Notes under the pieces: generated by a model
Seen by the model: the letters and a program-made list of their open reading frames with translations, nothing else
The model's database searches: none
What the model was told of the DNA's origin: nothing
Part shown: piece by piece, positions 8,855-18,856 of the stretch
Layout: each line of letters opens with the position of its first letter
Numbering within the stretch: the first letter of the stretch is position 1
Origin: Fidelibacterota bacterium
Lineage (GTDB): Bacteria; Fidelibacterota; Marinisomatia; Marinisomatales; TCS56
Direction: 5' to 3'
DNA: 37,209 bases
Assembly: GCA_013203115.1 (NCBI GenBank)
Contig: JABMQW010000140.1
Location: 1-37,209 of the forward strand
Translations under genes and position numbers: made by a program

Positions 8855-11779
8855 ATGAAAACTAAATATAACCATATCTTGTCCCTGACAGGGCTACTGT
8901 TAGTTACCGGCTGTTCGCTCATGGACTTTAAAGATGCCCAATTACCGTCCTGGATCATACAGTTAGAATTTCCCATTACAGAACAGACAGTCGAACTCAA
9001 TACGATGCTGGAAGATTCGTTAATTCAAATCATACCGGTCAACGGTACGGGGGATTCAATTTTTGTTTTTCAGGATAATATATCGATTGATTCGGTTGAA
9101 GTGGGAGACCAACTCAATATCGATGATATCAATAAATCTTTCTCACAATCCGTCGATGATGTGACGATTGAGGACACGGAAATCACGGAAAGTGTTGGAT
9201 TCGACGAGGTTGGAGTAAACCCAATTACAAAACAGATAAGCTCCATGATCGGCCTGATAGAATTAGACGATATTATTCCGACTGAAACCGATCCTTTCCG
9301 TCTGGACCAGATTTATCCTGAAATAAATTTGGTAGACGATGACACCACTCAGGCAATTCCCGGATTTGTGCTAAATCCAGTTGTTAATCCGTTCAACTTC
9401 AGTGATTTTGATCAGGCCGTTTTTGCCAATGGAATTTTGGAAATAACAATAGTAAACGACATGGTTATCACACTGGGAAATCCCATTATTATCCAGTTAC
9501 AGGAAGTGATCGGAGGTGATACCTTGAATATTGTCGGTGCAATGGTACAATTTAATACTTCAATCGTTCCCGGGAATTCCGCTACCGAAGAATTATTACT
9601 TGATGGTATAACGTTACCGGGCAGTTTGTTGATTAAAGTATCCGGTAATTCCAGCGGAACAGATGGCGCCGTAATTATGGTCGATTCCACGGCCAAGGCT
9701 TCAGGTTTTCGCACCAAAATCGGAGCCCGGGACCTGGAGGTAAATTCGGCCACTGCCCTCGTTCCATCCCAGTCGATTGACGAAATCGGTGTCATTAACA
9801 TGGAAAGTGATTCCAATAAGGTCGAACGGGCTGAAATTGCCTCGGGGAACGTTCAGATATCGATCGATAACGGTTTGGCGGTTAATGGCAATCTGATCCT
9901 GACGATTCAGTCACTGGAAGACCCTACCGGTTTACCATTTGAGCAGACAATACCTCTGATACAGAATTTTGTCAGTGAGCAAACATTTTCTATTGACGAT
10001 CATGTCCTGGTTATGACGGTTGCTGAGCAAAGTATTGACTACAACTACCAGATTACTACTGAGGACAGCGACCCGGATATGGTGACTCTGGATGAAGCTG
10101 ATAGCGTTGTGGTTGATATTAACATGTTTGGCGGACAAGCCGGTGAACAGATCACTTTCAAGTCCTTTCAGGGCATCGTGGAACCCCAGGACATGTCAGT
10201 CGATGGCAGTATGAGCATGGATTCCGATTCAGAGATTCTGGAAGCATTGCTATCTAGCGGTGAGTTGAATATTGAAATCAATAACAATATCAACCTGACG
10301 GATGGAGGTATTCCAAGTGTGAATATTACACTTCCCGAATTGTTTGCATCAAATGGCGATACGCTGAAGATTGGTCCGGAGGACCTGAATCCCGGATTGA
10401 ATACCATCCTGGTCAATCTCAGTGGCTATACGCTAAAGATGGATCGAAACAGTCAGGTACTTAATTATGTGGCTAAAGTGATTACACCTTATGGAGAAGA
10501 TGGATCATACAGTCTGCAAGATTCGATCCTGATTAATATTACGGTTGCCGGTTTAACTTTTCAATCAATCACCGGTTATTTTACTCAGGATGCCATGGTT
10601 GATTCGAATACAATTGCTTTGGATAATGCTACCAAAGTACAGGAAGCAATCATCAATACCGGGCAACTGGTTTTGACCATGGAAAACCATATCGGTGTCA
10701 TAGCTGATATCAATTTCCAGATTGATGAATTTTTAATTGGTAGTAGTTTATTGGACACAACCCTGGAATTAGGATCCCAGGCTACACCGCAACAGCATAT
10801 CATTCCCTTAACCGGCTACTCACTGGTTATGCCGTTGGATGATCAAAATATTCATTATGTGTCGCGTATTGCTATACCCAGTGATACTGAGATGACCCTG
10901 ACTTTTGGTGATTCAATAGGCGTAAATGTTGATATTATCGGATTATCATTTCGGTCAATAACCGGGAAAATTGATCCGGTATTTGTCGATATCGATACGA
11001 TCGAACAGGAAATCGATGCCTTGCCTGATGAATTGGAAGGGATCGAATTTGCTGAAGTCGAAATGATTATGAACTTTACAACCAATATTGGTGTTCCGGT
11101 TTATCTGGACTTGAACATAACTGCTTCCAATTCCGATGGCGAAACAGCCGTTTCCAGTGTTGTTCAACATAATATTACCGAGAATAAACAGGTTGTAATA
11201 CCCAACGCGGAAGCATTGATTAATATAAAACCGGATAAAATTGTTGCCAGCGGTCGAGCAACCGTTGGATCACTGGATACGGTGGGGACGGTAGCCTCCG
11301 ATCAATTCATTAAAGGTGAATTTAATATTAATGCGCCTTTGAAATTATATCTGACGGAATCATCGCAGATTGAATTAGATCCCGAGGAAGTCGATACCGA
11401 AGATTTCCCAGAGGAACTGGAACGCATCGTACTCTATGCCGATTACAATAACCAGTTCGATTTTGGATCACAGATCGAGGTTCTGGCCGCTACGGATACC
11501 ACACTGGAAGGATCCCTGGTGATGCCGGATACCTTACTGACCCTGGATATTATTCCCAATCACACCGGCTTGGATTCGATTCTACTCGATGAAGATGAGT
11601 TTGATCTCTTTATCAATTCGGAACAACTGTATATAAAAACTATAGTGAATCTGGTTGGTGAAAAAGACAATCAGGGAAATCCTTTACCTTCGAGTTTTCT
11701 GTCGACCGATTCCTTGAAATTACTATTATATGGATCAATGAAGGTTCTGGTTGATCCGGATGCTGAGGAGGAGGAATAG
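8855..11779 (+). CDS. large repeat-containing lipoprotein of unknown function
   Basis: Lipobox LLLVTGC; 974 aa; five to six related segments of about 122-138 aa; acidic C-terminus DPDAEEEE. Confidence 0.85.
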   Translation: MKTKYNHILSLTGLLLVTGCSLMDFKDAQLPSWIIQLEFPITEQTVELNTMLEDSLIQIIPVNGTGDSIFVFQDNISIDSVEVGDQLNIDDINKSFSQSVDDVTIEDTEITESVGFDEVGVNPITKQISSMIGLIELDDIIPTETDPFRLDQIYPEINLVDDDTTQAIPGFVLNPVVNPFNFSDFDQAVFANGILEITIVNDMVITLGNPIIIQLQEVIGGDTLNIVGAMVQFNTSIVPGNSATEELLLDGITLPGSLLIKVSGNSSGTDGAVIMVDSTAKASGFRTKIGARDLEVNSATALVPSQSIDEIGVINMESDSNKVERAEIASGNVQISIDNGLAVNGNLILTIQSLEDPTGLPFEQTIPLIQNFVSEQTFSIDDHVLVMTVAEQSIDYNYQITTEDSDPDMVTLDEADSVVVDINMFGGQAGEQITFKSFQGIVEPQDMSVDGSMSMDSDSEILEALLSSGELNIEINNNINLTDGGIPSVNITLPELFASNGDTLKIGPEDLNPGLNTILVNLSGYTLKMDRNSQVLNYVAKVITPYGEDGSYSLQDSILINITVAGLTFQSITGYFTQDAMVDSNTIALDNATKVQEAIINTGQLVLTMENHIGVIADINFQIDEFLIGSSLLDTTLELGSQATPQQHIIPLTGYSLVMPLDDQNIHYVSRIAIPSDTEMTLTFGDSIGVNVDIIGLSFRSITGKIDPVFVDIDTIEQEIDALPDELEGIEFAEVEMIMNFTTNIGVPVYLDLNITASNSDGETAVSSVVQHNITENKQVVIPNAEALINIKPDKIVASGRATVGSLDTVGTVASDQFIKGEFNINAPLKLYLTESSQIELDPEEVDTEDFPEELERIVLYADYNNQFDFGSQIEVLAATDTTLEGSLVMPDTLLTLDIIPNHTGLDSILLDEDEFDLFINSEQLYIKTIVNLVGEKDNQGNPLPSSFLSTDSLKLLLYGSMKVLVDPDAEEEE
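9407..11520 (+). repeat. intragenic ~400-nt repeat units (protein-level repeats)
   Basis: Anchor Gly or equivalent codons at 9431, 9845, 10259, 10661, 11057 and perhaps 11423; in-frame spacings 414, 414, 402, 396, 366 nt. Confidence 0.7.
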
Positions 11780-11783
11780 TACC

Positions 11784-13097
11784 ATGCGAAAAATTACAAC
11801 AACACTCATTTTAATTACTGCTCTGTTTCTTAACATACTGTCGGCTCAAGTGGCAATCGGACCCCGGTCTATCGCTACCGCCGGAACATTCGCAACCCAA
11901 TCTCGCGGGGATGAAGCTATCGGTTGGAATCCCGCCAATCTCGGTTTACCTGATAATCCGCGTTTTGGCTTAAGATTTGGAATTCTGCCGCTGGTCGGAC
12001 CATTCCCATCAGTGCAGTTGAATAATGACTTGGTTTCGGTGAACTGGTTCAATGAATGGTTTAACAAAGGTGATTACCTGGATGCAAAAGAAGTATCCGA
12101 TTTGTTGAAGACCTTCCCAGCCGAAGGAATTAATATCAGCCCGCTGATAAGTATGAAGTTGATCGGAATGAATTTTGGATCCTTCGCGGTGGCGATCACC
12201 CCGGAAATACTCACTAATGTATCTTTGCCGAAAGGCTTTTTTGAATTTGTCTTAAAAGGGAATGAATTTGAAAAACCAATTGACCTGAGTGATTTGAGTG
12301 TGCAGACCCAGGCGGTGGTGCCAATTTCTTTTGCCTATGGAATGAAACTGGATTTCCCTGGATTGGATCAATTTGTACAGAATAGCTATGTTGGCGTATC
12401 TATCAAATTGCTGGCTGGTTTAGCCTATGCTAATCTGGAAGATTTTAATGGTCAAATCACGATGTATAATGATCGTATCCATGCCAAGGGTGATGCCACG
12501 GCCAAGTATGCCGTTGGTGGATTTGGTACTGCGTTCGACGTGGGAGTAGCCGTTGACCTGACTGAAAATATGCGCGCAAATGCTGCACTTAATAACCTGA
12601 TCGGATTCGTGCATTGGAGTGATTCAAATGCTGAGGAAGTCAATTACACCTTTGATGGAGAACTATTATCCTCCGAGTTTGAAGATTTCGGCGATTACAC
12701 CGAGAAACAACAGGATTCTATTTTCAATGTAATTGATACAACGTTTGCTATCGATGGGTTTAATACCAATTACCCGCTGTTCATGTTGATTGGTTTCGAA
12801 TATCGGAATATCCTGCCGGCTCTTGATGTATATGCTAATTACCGACAGGATCTAAGCGAGGATTATTATTTTGACATAACACCGCGGGTTTCCGTTGGAA
12901 TGGAGTACAGGGCTGTGTCGTGGCTGCCTCTGCGTGCAGGTATGGCTATTGGTGGATTTGAATCTTTCCAATGGGGCGTTGGTTTTGGTTTGAATTTTAA
13001 ACATTATGCCCTTGACATTGGTTTTTCGCAAGATGGTGGATTATTCAATCATGCTAACGGCTTTTCATTCTCAATTGGACAGCAGTTGCTATTTTAG
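11784..13097 (+). CDS. outer-membrane beta-barrel protein, PorV/TraF-like
   Basis: Signal peptide MRKITTTLILITALFLNILSAQ; RSIATAGTFATQSRGDEAIGWNPANLGL; amphipathic strands; internal ATG at 11784 has a strong SD and is preferred over 11751. Confidence 0.78.
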   Translation: MRKITTTLILITALFLNILSAQVAIGPRSIATAGTFATQSRGDEAIGWNPANLGLPDNPRFGLRFGILPLVGPFPSVQLNNDLVSVNWFNEWFNKGDYLDAKEVSDLLKTFPAEGINISPLISMKLIGMNFGSFAVAITPEILTNVSLPKGFFEFVLKGNEFEKPIDLSDLSVQTQAVVPISFAYGMKLDFPGLDQFVQNSYVGVSIKLLAGLAYANLEDFNGQITMYNDRIHAKGDATAKYAVGGFGTAFDVGVAVDLTENMRANAALNNLIGFVHWSDSNAEEVNYTFDGELLSSEFEDFGDYTEKQQDSIFNVIDTTFAIDGFNTNYPLFMLIGFEYRNILPALDVYANYRQDLSEDYYFDITPRVSVGMEYRAVSWLPLRAGMAIGGFESFQWGVGFGLNFKHYALDIGFSQDGGLFNHANGFSFSIGQQLLF

Positions 13098-13140
13098 AAT
13101 TCCATCAAATTTCACCCTGATCTTTTCACTGATTATTAAG

Positions 13141-13175
13141 GGGTACCTGGAAGTTATTCCGGTACCCCTTTTTGT
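13141..13175 (+). terminator. Rho-independent terminator after the lipoprotein-barrel pair
   Basis: GGGGTACCtGGAA-GTTA-TTCCGGTACCCC followed by TTTTT. Confidence 0.93.
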
Positions 13176-13424
13176 TATTATCATCAAGGTTAGCGCTTGC
13201 GCCTGAGAAAGCGGCAAAGATAAATTCTCACTTAATTTTCTCGAAGATTGGGATGTTGAAATAGTAGGTTTCAACTGCCTTCAAACCACATTGACTATTA
13301 GCAAGATTGCTGACAGTTTGAATAAAAAAGGAGTTCGAGTTCAAAGGTTTTAACATTAATATTAATTTTTCTGCTCTGAATAAATTGCCAGTTATCGCTT
13401 GGGTCACCTGCGGAAGGAGTACAA

Positions 13425-13964
13425 ATGTATTACCATTACCATTCTAACGGTAATATTTTAAACCGAGTAGTTCTGATTGTTAATGCCAATTATTCTCCCC
13501 TGGATATTTGTGATATCAAACGAGCTATCTGTCTATGGTATCTCAAAAAGGTAGACTTAATCGAATCCTACGATGAAATTATCCATTCACCAAGCGTATC
13601 AATCGCAGCTCCCAGTGTAGTTAAGTTGAGGGAATATATTCGTTATCAAAGTTTGGATGTGATATTATCCCGTAAAAATCTGTTAATCCGCGATCAGCAT
13701 ACCTGTCAGTATTGTGGTACGCATATTGGACCTTTAACCATTGATCATGTATTACCTCGTGAAAAAGGAGGCCGGGAAACCTGGGAAAACCTGGTGGTTG
13801 CCTGCATTAAGTGCAATTTAATAAAGAGTAACCGAACCCCGGAGGAAGCGCGGATGCCCTTGCGTAAATTTCCACGTAAACCGAATCGAATACATCATTT
13901 TCAAAATTTCGTACAGAAATCACAGGTATCCTGGCGACCATATTTGTTTATGGAATCATTCTGA
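13425..13964 (+). CDS. HNH endonuclease family protein
   Basis: CQYCGTHIGPLTIDHVLPREKGGRETWENLVVACIKCNLIKSNRTPEEA; SD-like GGAAGGAG upstream. Confidence 0.93.
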   Translation: MYYHYHSNGNILNRVVLIVNANYSPLDICDIKRAICLWYLKKVDLIESYDEIIHSPSVSIAAPSVVKLREYIRYQSLDVILSRKNLLIRDQHTCQYCGTHIGPLTIDHVLPREKGGRETWENLVVACIKCNLIKSNRTPEEARMPLRKFPRKPNRIHHFQNFVQKSQVSWRPYLFMESF

Positions 13965-13994
13965 TCCGAATCAGTCATTGGAATTAATCAATTG

Positions 13995-14960
13995 ATGAAA
14001 AGAGTTTTAAGCGGCATTCAACCTTCCGGTCAGTTACATCTCGGAAATTATTTTGGCATGATGTCACGGATGATTCGTTATCAGTTATCCAGTGATTTGT
14101 TCTGTTTTATTGCCAATTATCATGCATTGACTTCAATCCGGGATAAAGAACAGATTCAGAAATATACCTTCAATGCCGTATGCGATTTTCTGGCAGTGGG
14201 TCTGGACCCTGTTAAAACCACTTTCTGGGTGCAGTCCGATGTGCCGCAGGTTTTGGAATTGACTTGGTTGCTGGCCAATGTTGCCGGTGTAGGACTCATG
14301 GAACGTTCAACTTCTTACAAGGATAAAATCGCCAAAGGAATTATACCGAACATGGGGCTTTTTTCTTACCCGATTCTAATGGCCGCGGATATCCTATTGT
14401 ACGGTGGGGATTTGGTTCCGGTTGGCAAGGATCAGAAACAACATCTTGAGATTGCCCGGGATATAGCAATTCGATTTAATAATATCTATGGTGCTGTTTT
14501 AGTTGTTCCGGAAGCTGATATTGATCAGCATACCATGCAGGTGCCGGGAATCGATGGTCAGAAAATGAGCAAATCATATAATAATACCATCCCGATTTTT
14601 GCGCCCGAAAAAACGATTAAGAAGCGCGTTATGTCAATTATTACCGACTCAACCCCGATTGAAAAGCCGAAAAGTACTGATTCAACTTTGTTTCAATTGT
14701 ACAAGTTATTTCTAAGCGAGGAAAAGTGTATTCAATTGGCTGATCGTTTCGAAACACCCGGTTTACGATACGGTGATATAAAAAAGGAATTATTCGGCGT
14801 CATTATGGACTATTTTACACCTTTCAGGGAAAAGCGGGAAGACCTGTTGAATCACCGGGATTTTGTACTGGATACCTTGCGGCAGGGAGCCGAAAAAGCT
14901 GCGGTTGTGGCCGATACGTATTTAAAACGCGCACGGGAAGCCGTAGGGCTGATTTTCTAA
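13995..14960 (+). CDS. trpS: tryptophan--tRNA ligase
   Basis: SGIQPSGQLHLGNYFG (HIGH-like) and KMSKS (GQKMSKSYNNTI). Confidence 0.96.
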   Translation: MKRVLSGIQPSGQLHLGNYFGMMSRMIRYQLSSDLFCFIANYHALTSIRDKEQIQKYTFNAVCDFLAVGLDPVKTTFWVQSDVPQVLELTWLLANVAGVGLMERSTSYKDKIAKGIIPNMGLFSYPILMAADILLYGGDLVPVGKDQKQHLEIARDIAIRFNNIYGAVLVVPEADIDQHTMQVPGIDGQKMSKSYNNTIPIFAPEKTIKKRVMSIITDSTPIEKPKSTDSTLFQLYKLFLSEEKCIQLADRFETPGLRYGDIKKELFGVIMDYFTPFREKREDLLNHRDFVLDTLRQGAEKAAVVADTYLKRAREAVGLIF

Positions 14961-14965
14961 TATTT

Positions 14966-15688
14966 GTGTACCGGGTTCAATTAGAGAATTTCCAGGGTCC
15001 TCTGGATCTTTTACTTTTTTTCATCAGGCGGGATGAAATTGATATCTATGATATTCCCATTGCCAATATTACCCGGGAATTTCTTGAAACTCTGGATTTG
15101 ATGCATTCCTTGAATATTTCTGTAGCGGGCGAATTTATTAATATGGCTGCTACCCTGATGCAAATCAAGGTGCGGATGATGTTACCAAAACCAGGGATTT
15201 ACGATCCGGATGATAATGTCGATCCCAGAACCAAACTGATACAGCTATTACTGGACTACCAACGTTTTAAAGCAGCAGCGGGCAATCTTAAGACACTGGA
15301 GTTGGAACGGATAAAATTTTTTCCTCGTCAAATTAATGCCCAAATACCAGATATGGATGAAAAAGCGGAAGTGTATCTTCGCGAAGTTACTCTGTTTGAT
15401 CTGGCAAAGCATTTTAAAGCGGCAATGGACGCCAGACCGGTTATCCGTACCTATGAGTTGATCAGGGAACCAGTCAATCTGGATGATCAGAAGGCTTTAA
15501 TTATCCGTGCTTTTGGCAGCTCCCAACAGTTATTTTTTAGCAACCTGTTTACCCAACTGCATAATAAATTAGAGATTGTGGTTACCTTTATGGCGCTTTT
15601 GGATTTGATGCGCCTGGGACAGGTAAAAGTATTTCAAAAAAGCACATTTGATGATTTGGAAATGCAATTGACTGTAAATTTAGCATAA
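14966..15688 (+). CDS. scpA: segregation and condensation protein A
   Basis: FQGPLDLLLFFIRRDEIDIYDIPIANIT and EFINMAATLMQIKVRMMLP; GTG start; followed by scpB. Confidence 0.95.
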   Translation: MYRVQLENFQGPLDLLLFFIRRDEIDIYDIPIANITREFLETLDLMHSLNISVAGEFINMAATLMQIKVRMMLPKPGIYDPDDNVDPRTKLIQLLLDYQRFKAAAGNLKTLELERIKFFPRQINAQIPDMDEKAEVYLREVTLFDLAKHFKAAMDARPVIRTYELIREPVNLDDQKALIIRAFGSSQQLFFSNLFTQLHNKLEIVVTFMALLDLMRLGQVKVFQKSTFDDLEMQLTVNLA

Positions 15689-15692
15689 GCAG

Positions 15693-16259
15693 ATGATAGA
15701 TAAGGAAATTGAGTATATTATCGAGGCGTTGTTATTTGCCACTCCCGAACCGCTGACTCAGAATAAGATAAATTTGATATTCGAATCGGATCCCCCGGTA
15801 CTGAGTGATGTAATCAACCAATTATGTGAGCGTTATCAGCATGAGGGGCATGGTGTGTTAATCACCGCAGTTGCTGCCGGCTATCAATTGGTTACCCGTC
15901 CCGACTATGATCTGTATATTAAACGCTTGCTGAATAAAAGCGGTCGCCTAATGCTTTCACCGGCAGCGCTGGAAACAATCGCTATTGTTGCTTATAAACA
16001 GCCGCTTAATCGCTATGAAATTGAGTCGGTCAGGGGTGTGGACTGTAGCGGAGTCTTAAAGACCTTATTGTCACGCAACCTGATCAAAGTGAAAGGTCGC
16101 GACGAAGGTGTCGGTAGGCCGCTACTTTATGCTACTACGGACAAATTCCTGGAATATTTTGGGCTGAATCGTCTTGCGGACATGCCAAAATTACGCGAAA
16201 TAGAAGAATTAACTGCTGCTGATGACAATTCTCAGGAACAAGTCGATGCGTTTGAATAA
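15693..16259 (+). CDS. scpB: segregation and condensation protein B
   Basis: IEALLFATPEPL, LSPAALETIAIVAYKQPLNRYEIESVRGVDCSGVLKTLL, GVGRPLLYATTDKFLEYFGL. Confidence 0.95.
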   Translation: MIDKEIEYIIEALLFATPEPLTQNKINLIFESDPPVLSDVINQLCERYQHEGHGVLITAVAAGYQLVTRPDYDLYIKRLLNKSGRLMLSPAALETIAIVAYKQPLNRYEIESVRGVDCSGVLKTLLSRNLIKVKGRDEGVGRPLLYATTDKFLEYFGLNRLADMPKLREIEELTAADDNSQEQVDAFE

Positions 16260-16959
16260 ATACCTGGCCCAGGCAGGGGTAGCCTCCCGGCGTAGTGCCG
16301 AAGCCTTGATAAAAGCTGCCACAACGATGGTTAATGGCAAGCTGGTCACCGATCCGGCCCGGGATATTGAGCCGGAAGATATTGTCACTTATGATGGTCG
16401 GCGATTATCAATTGTATCCAAAACGCAGGTTATCATTTTAAATAAACCAACCGGTGTAATTACTACGGTAAGTGATGAGAAAGGACGGAAATCTGTATTG
16501 GATTTTGTACCGCACAAAGAGCGCTTATTTCCGGTTGGACGACTGGATCGCGATACCACCGGATTAGTTTTATTAACCAACGATGGTGCGCTTTCCAATC
16601 GTCTGGCACATCCCCGCTGGCGAATCCCACGATTATACGAGGCAGTAATTGATCGACCTTTAAGCCAGCGTGAAATCGGTCGCTTAAGCAAGGGGATTTT
16701 TATTGGTGAGGGGGAATTTGGAAAAGCGGAAATGATTGATCAGTCTACGGTAAAATCCAGAACCACAGTAATATTACGATTACGCCGGGGTAAAAAAAGG
16801 GAAATCAGGCGCTTATTCTATTATCTAAAAAGAAAATTATTTACAGTGCACCGGACGCAATTTGGTCCACTGAATTTAGGTGACCTTCCAGTCGGTCAAT
16901 GGCGTCAGTTGTCTGATCCGGAAGTAACTCAATTAAAAGGGAGTTTAAATGGATATTAA
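16246..16959 (+). CDS. rluB: pseudouridine synthase, RluB/RsuA family
   Basis: S4-like MRLNKYLAQAGVASRRSAEALI; LFPVGRLDRDTTGLVLLTNDGALSNRLAHP; REIRRLFYYL. Confidence 0.93.
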   Translation: MRLNKYLAQAGVASRRSAEALIKAATTMVNGKLVTDPARDIEPEDIVTYDGRRLSIVSKTQVIILNKPTGVITTVSDEKGRKSVLDFVPHKERLFPVGRLDRDTTGLVLLTNDGALSNRLAHPRWRIPRLYEAVIDRPLSQREIGRLSKGIFIGEGEFGKAEMIDQSTVKSRTTVILRLRRGKKREIRRLFYYLKRKLFTVHRTQFGPLNLGDLPVGQWRQLSDPEVTQLKGSLNGY

Positions 16960-18646
16960 GGGGAAAACGGTATTAATTCTGGGTGGTTGGGGATTAGTCG
17001 GTCGTGCCATCGCATTCTCCATTTTAGAAAATCAACCCAAACGATTGGTGTTAACCTCATTAAGAGAAAATGAGGCCGTCGAAATTGAAGAACAGCTTTG
17101 TGAGCACCATACCAATGTTAATACGGAAATTATTTCTGAATGGGGTGATATTTTTGTGCGTCAAGAATACCGCTATATTCCGCGGGCTGAAGTGCAAAGT
17201 AATACGGAGATGCGTAAGAATTTGATTGCGGATATTTTTGATGAATTAAGTCCGGATTTATTAAAAGCCACCACGGTCTATAATCTTTTTACGGCATATA
17301 ATCCTGACATCATTATTGATAGTATTAATACAGCTACAGCAGTAGCCTATCAGAATCCATATGATAAAATTGCTAAAGTTCGTAATGCAATCAAAAATGG
17401 ACAGATTGATGATGATTTCATTTATAATGTGGAGGAAACGATTCTTTCGCAGGCCGTACCACAGCTAATCCGTCACATGCAGATTTTGATCGAATCGATG
17501 AAAGTTGCTAAAACACGATTTTATATGAAGATTGGTACCACCGGAACCGGCGGCATGGGGTTCAATATTCCTTACACACATTCGGAAGTTAAGCCCTCGC
17601 GAATGTTACTTGGTAAATCGTCAATTGCCGGTGCCCATACGATGATGTTATTCTTGCTGGGACGTACTCCGAATGCACCGATTATCAAAGAAATCAAACC
17701 TGCGGCTGCCATTGCCTGGAAAGAGATTGGCTTTGGTAAAATTAAGCGTCGTGGCAGGTATATCCCCATTTATGATGCCGATCCGAAGACACCGGTACCA
17801 TTAACCGGTGAATTGAAACCGCACGGAAAAGGAAAATGGATTAAGAAGGGCGACAATGTATTAGAATCAGTTTATATTGATGCCGGAGAGAATGGGTACT
17901 TTTCAATGGGTGAATTTGCGGTTATAACTTCCGAAAGTCAGATGGAATTTGTGACCCCCGAAGAAATTGCCGACCGGGCTATAATGGAAATTAAGGGTGG
18001 TAATACCGGTACGGATATTATTACCGCGTTGGATGCAACAGTATTAGGACCGACCTACCGGGCAGCTTTAATCCGTCAAAACGCTTTGGAACATATGTTG
18101 GAATTACAGGACAAACATGAGATTGATTCGATTGGTTTTGAATTGCTTGGTCCACCGCGACTAACAAAATTATTATATGAAGGCTATCTGATTCATCGCA
18201 TTTGCGGAAGCCTGGAGAATATTGATCAATTTGATAATGAAGAACTCAGTTCTCTGGCCTTTGGAATCATTAAAACCAATACGCAACTGCGTACAACTAT
18301 TCTATCCATTGGTACTCCAATTCTGTTGCCGGATGGGAAGAGCTATATCCGTGGTCCTGAAATATCTGAGCCCAATTTTGAAGGTGTTGATTCAATTATT
18401 ATTACGCCCGAATTAATTGAAGAGTGGGCTGCCAATGCCTGGGTTGATTTGCGTGCGAACTGCTTTGAGGAATGGAGAAAGCGTATTAAAAAACTTCAAT
18501 CTGATATGCAGGAAATTGCCGAGAAAGAACACTCGTCTTATTTTTATCGTAAGCGTAAGTTTTTATTGCAGGGAGATATAATTGATATCAGTCGTACCGT
18601 GAGTTGGATATTTGAAACTGAGGATGATGGTTTTCGCATAAAATAA
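16949..18646 (+). CDS. Rossmann-fold (SDR-like) protein of unknown function, 565 aa
   Basis: N-terminal KTVLILGGWGLVGRAIAFSIL nucleotide-binding motif; conserved-looking GTTGTGGMGFNIPYTHSEVKPSRMLLGKSSIAGAHT; overlaps the rluB end. Confidence 0.75.
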   Translation: MDIKGKTVLILGGWGLVGRAIAFSILENQPKRLVLTSLRENEAVEIEEQLCEHHTNVNTEIISEWGDIFVRQEYRYIPRAEVQSNTEMRKNLIADIFDELSPDLLKATTVYNLFTAYNPDIIIDSINTATAVAYQNPYDKIAKVRNAIKNGQIDDDFIYNVEETILSQAVPQLIRHMQILIESMKVAKTRFYMKIGTTGTGGMGFNIPYTHSEVKPSRMLLGKSSIAGAHTMMLFLLGRTPNAPIIKEIKPAAAIAWKEIGFGKIKRRGRYIPIYDADPKTPVPLTGELKPHGKGKWIKKGDNVLESVYIDAGENGYFSMGEFAVITSESQMEFVTPEEIADRAIMEIKGGNTGTDIITALDATVLGPTYRAALIRQNALEHMLELQDKHEIDSIGFELLGPPRLTKLLYEGYLIHRICGSLENIDQFDNEELSSLAFGIIKTNTQLRTTILSIGTPILLPDGKSYIRGPEISEPNFEGVDSIIITPELIEEWAANAWVDLRANCFEEWRKRIKKLQSDMQEIAEKEHSSYFYRKRKFLLQGDIIDISRTVSWIFETEDDGFRIK

Positions 18647-18856
18647 GTAGTCGTTGATTATTTGAGTTTAATTTGTACCGGATAAAGCCAGTGCTGTCCA
18701 TGATATCAGTATATCGGATGGATTTTTTCATTTTAAACAAACGTTTTGGATAGACCTGGGGATAACACTGTAAAAATGGTAATCCCGCCACGGTAATAAT
18801 ATTTGATGTGTATCTCGGTAAGCTTAACTTCGCTGGCTTATTGAGATTAGAAAAAG

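Noticed and set aside
9412-11170. Several minus-strand ORFs (134, 82, 72, 76, 71 aa) opposite the repeat lipoprotein
   Set aside because: They lie antisense to a convincing CDS and have low-complexity Ser/Thr/Ile compositions typical of shadow ORFs.
13425-13964. Standalone HNH gene as part of a defence system or homing element
   Set aside because: Neighbours are housekeeping genes; no methylase, helicase or toxin partner. The protein resembles widespread chromosomal HNH proteins.
16389-16691. 100-aa minus-strand ORF opposite rluB
   Set aside because: Antisense to a strongly supported gene; no domain.
18588-18791. Minus-strand 67-aa ORF in the gap before cmk (MAGLPFLQCYPQVYPKRLFKMKKS...)
   Set aside because: Mostly intergenic and open, but no recognisable family or clear RBS; could be a decayed gene but not supportable without a search.
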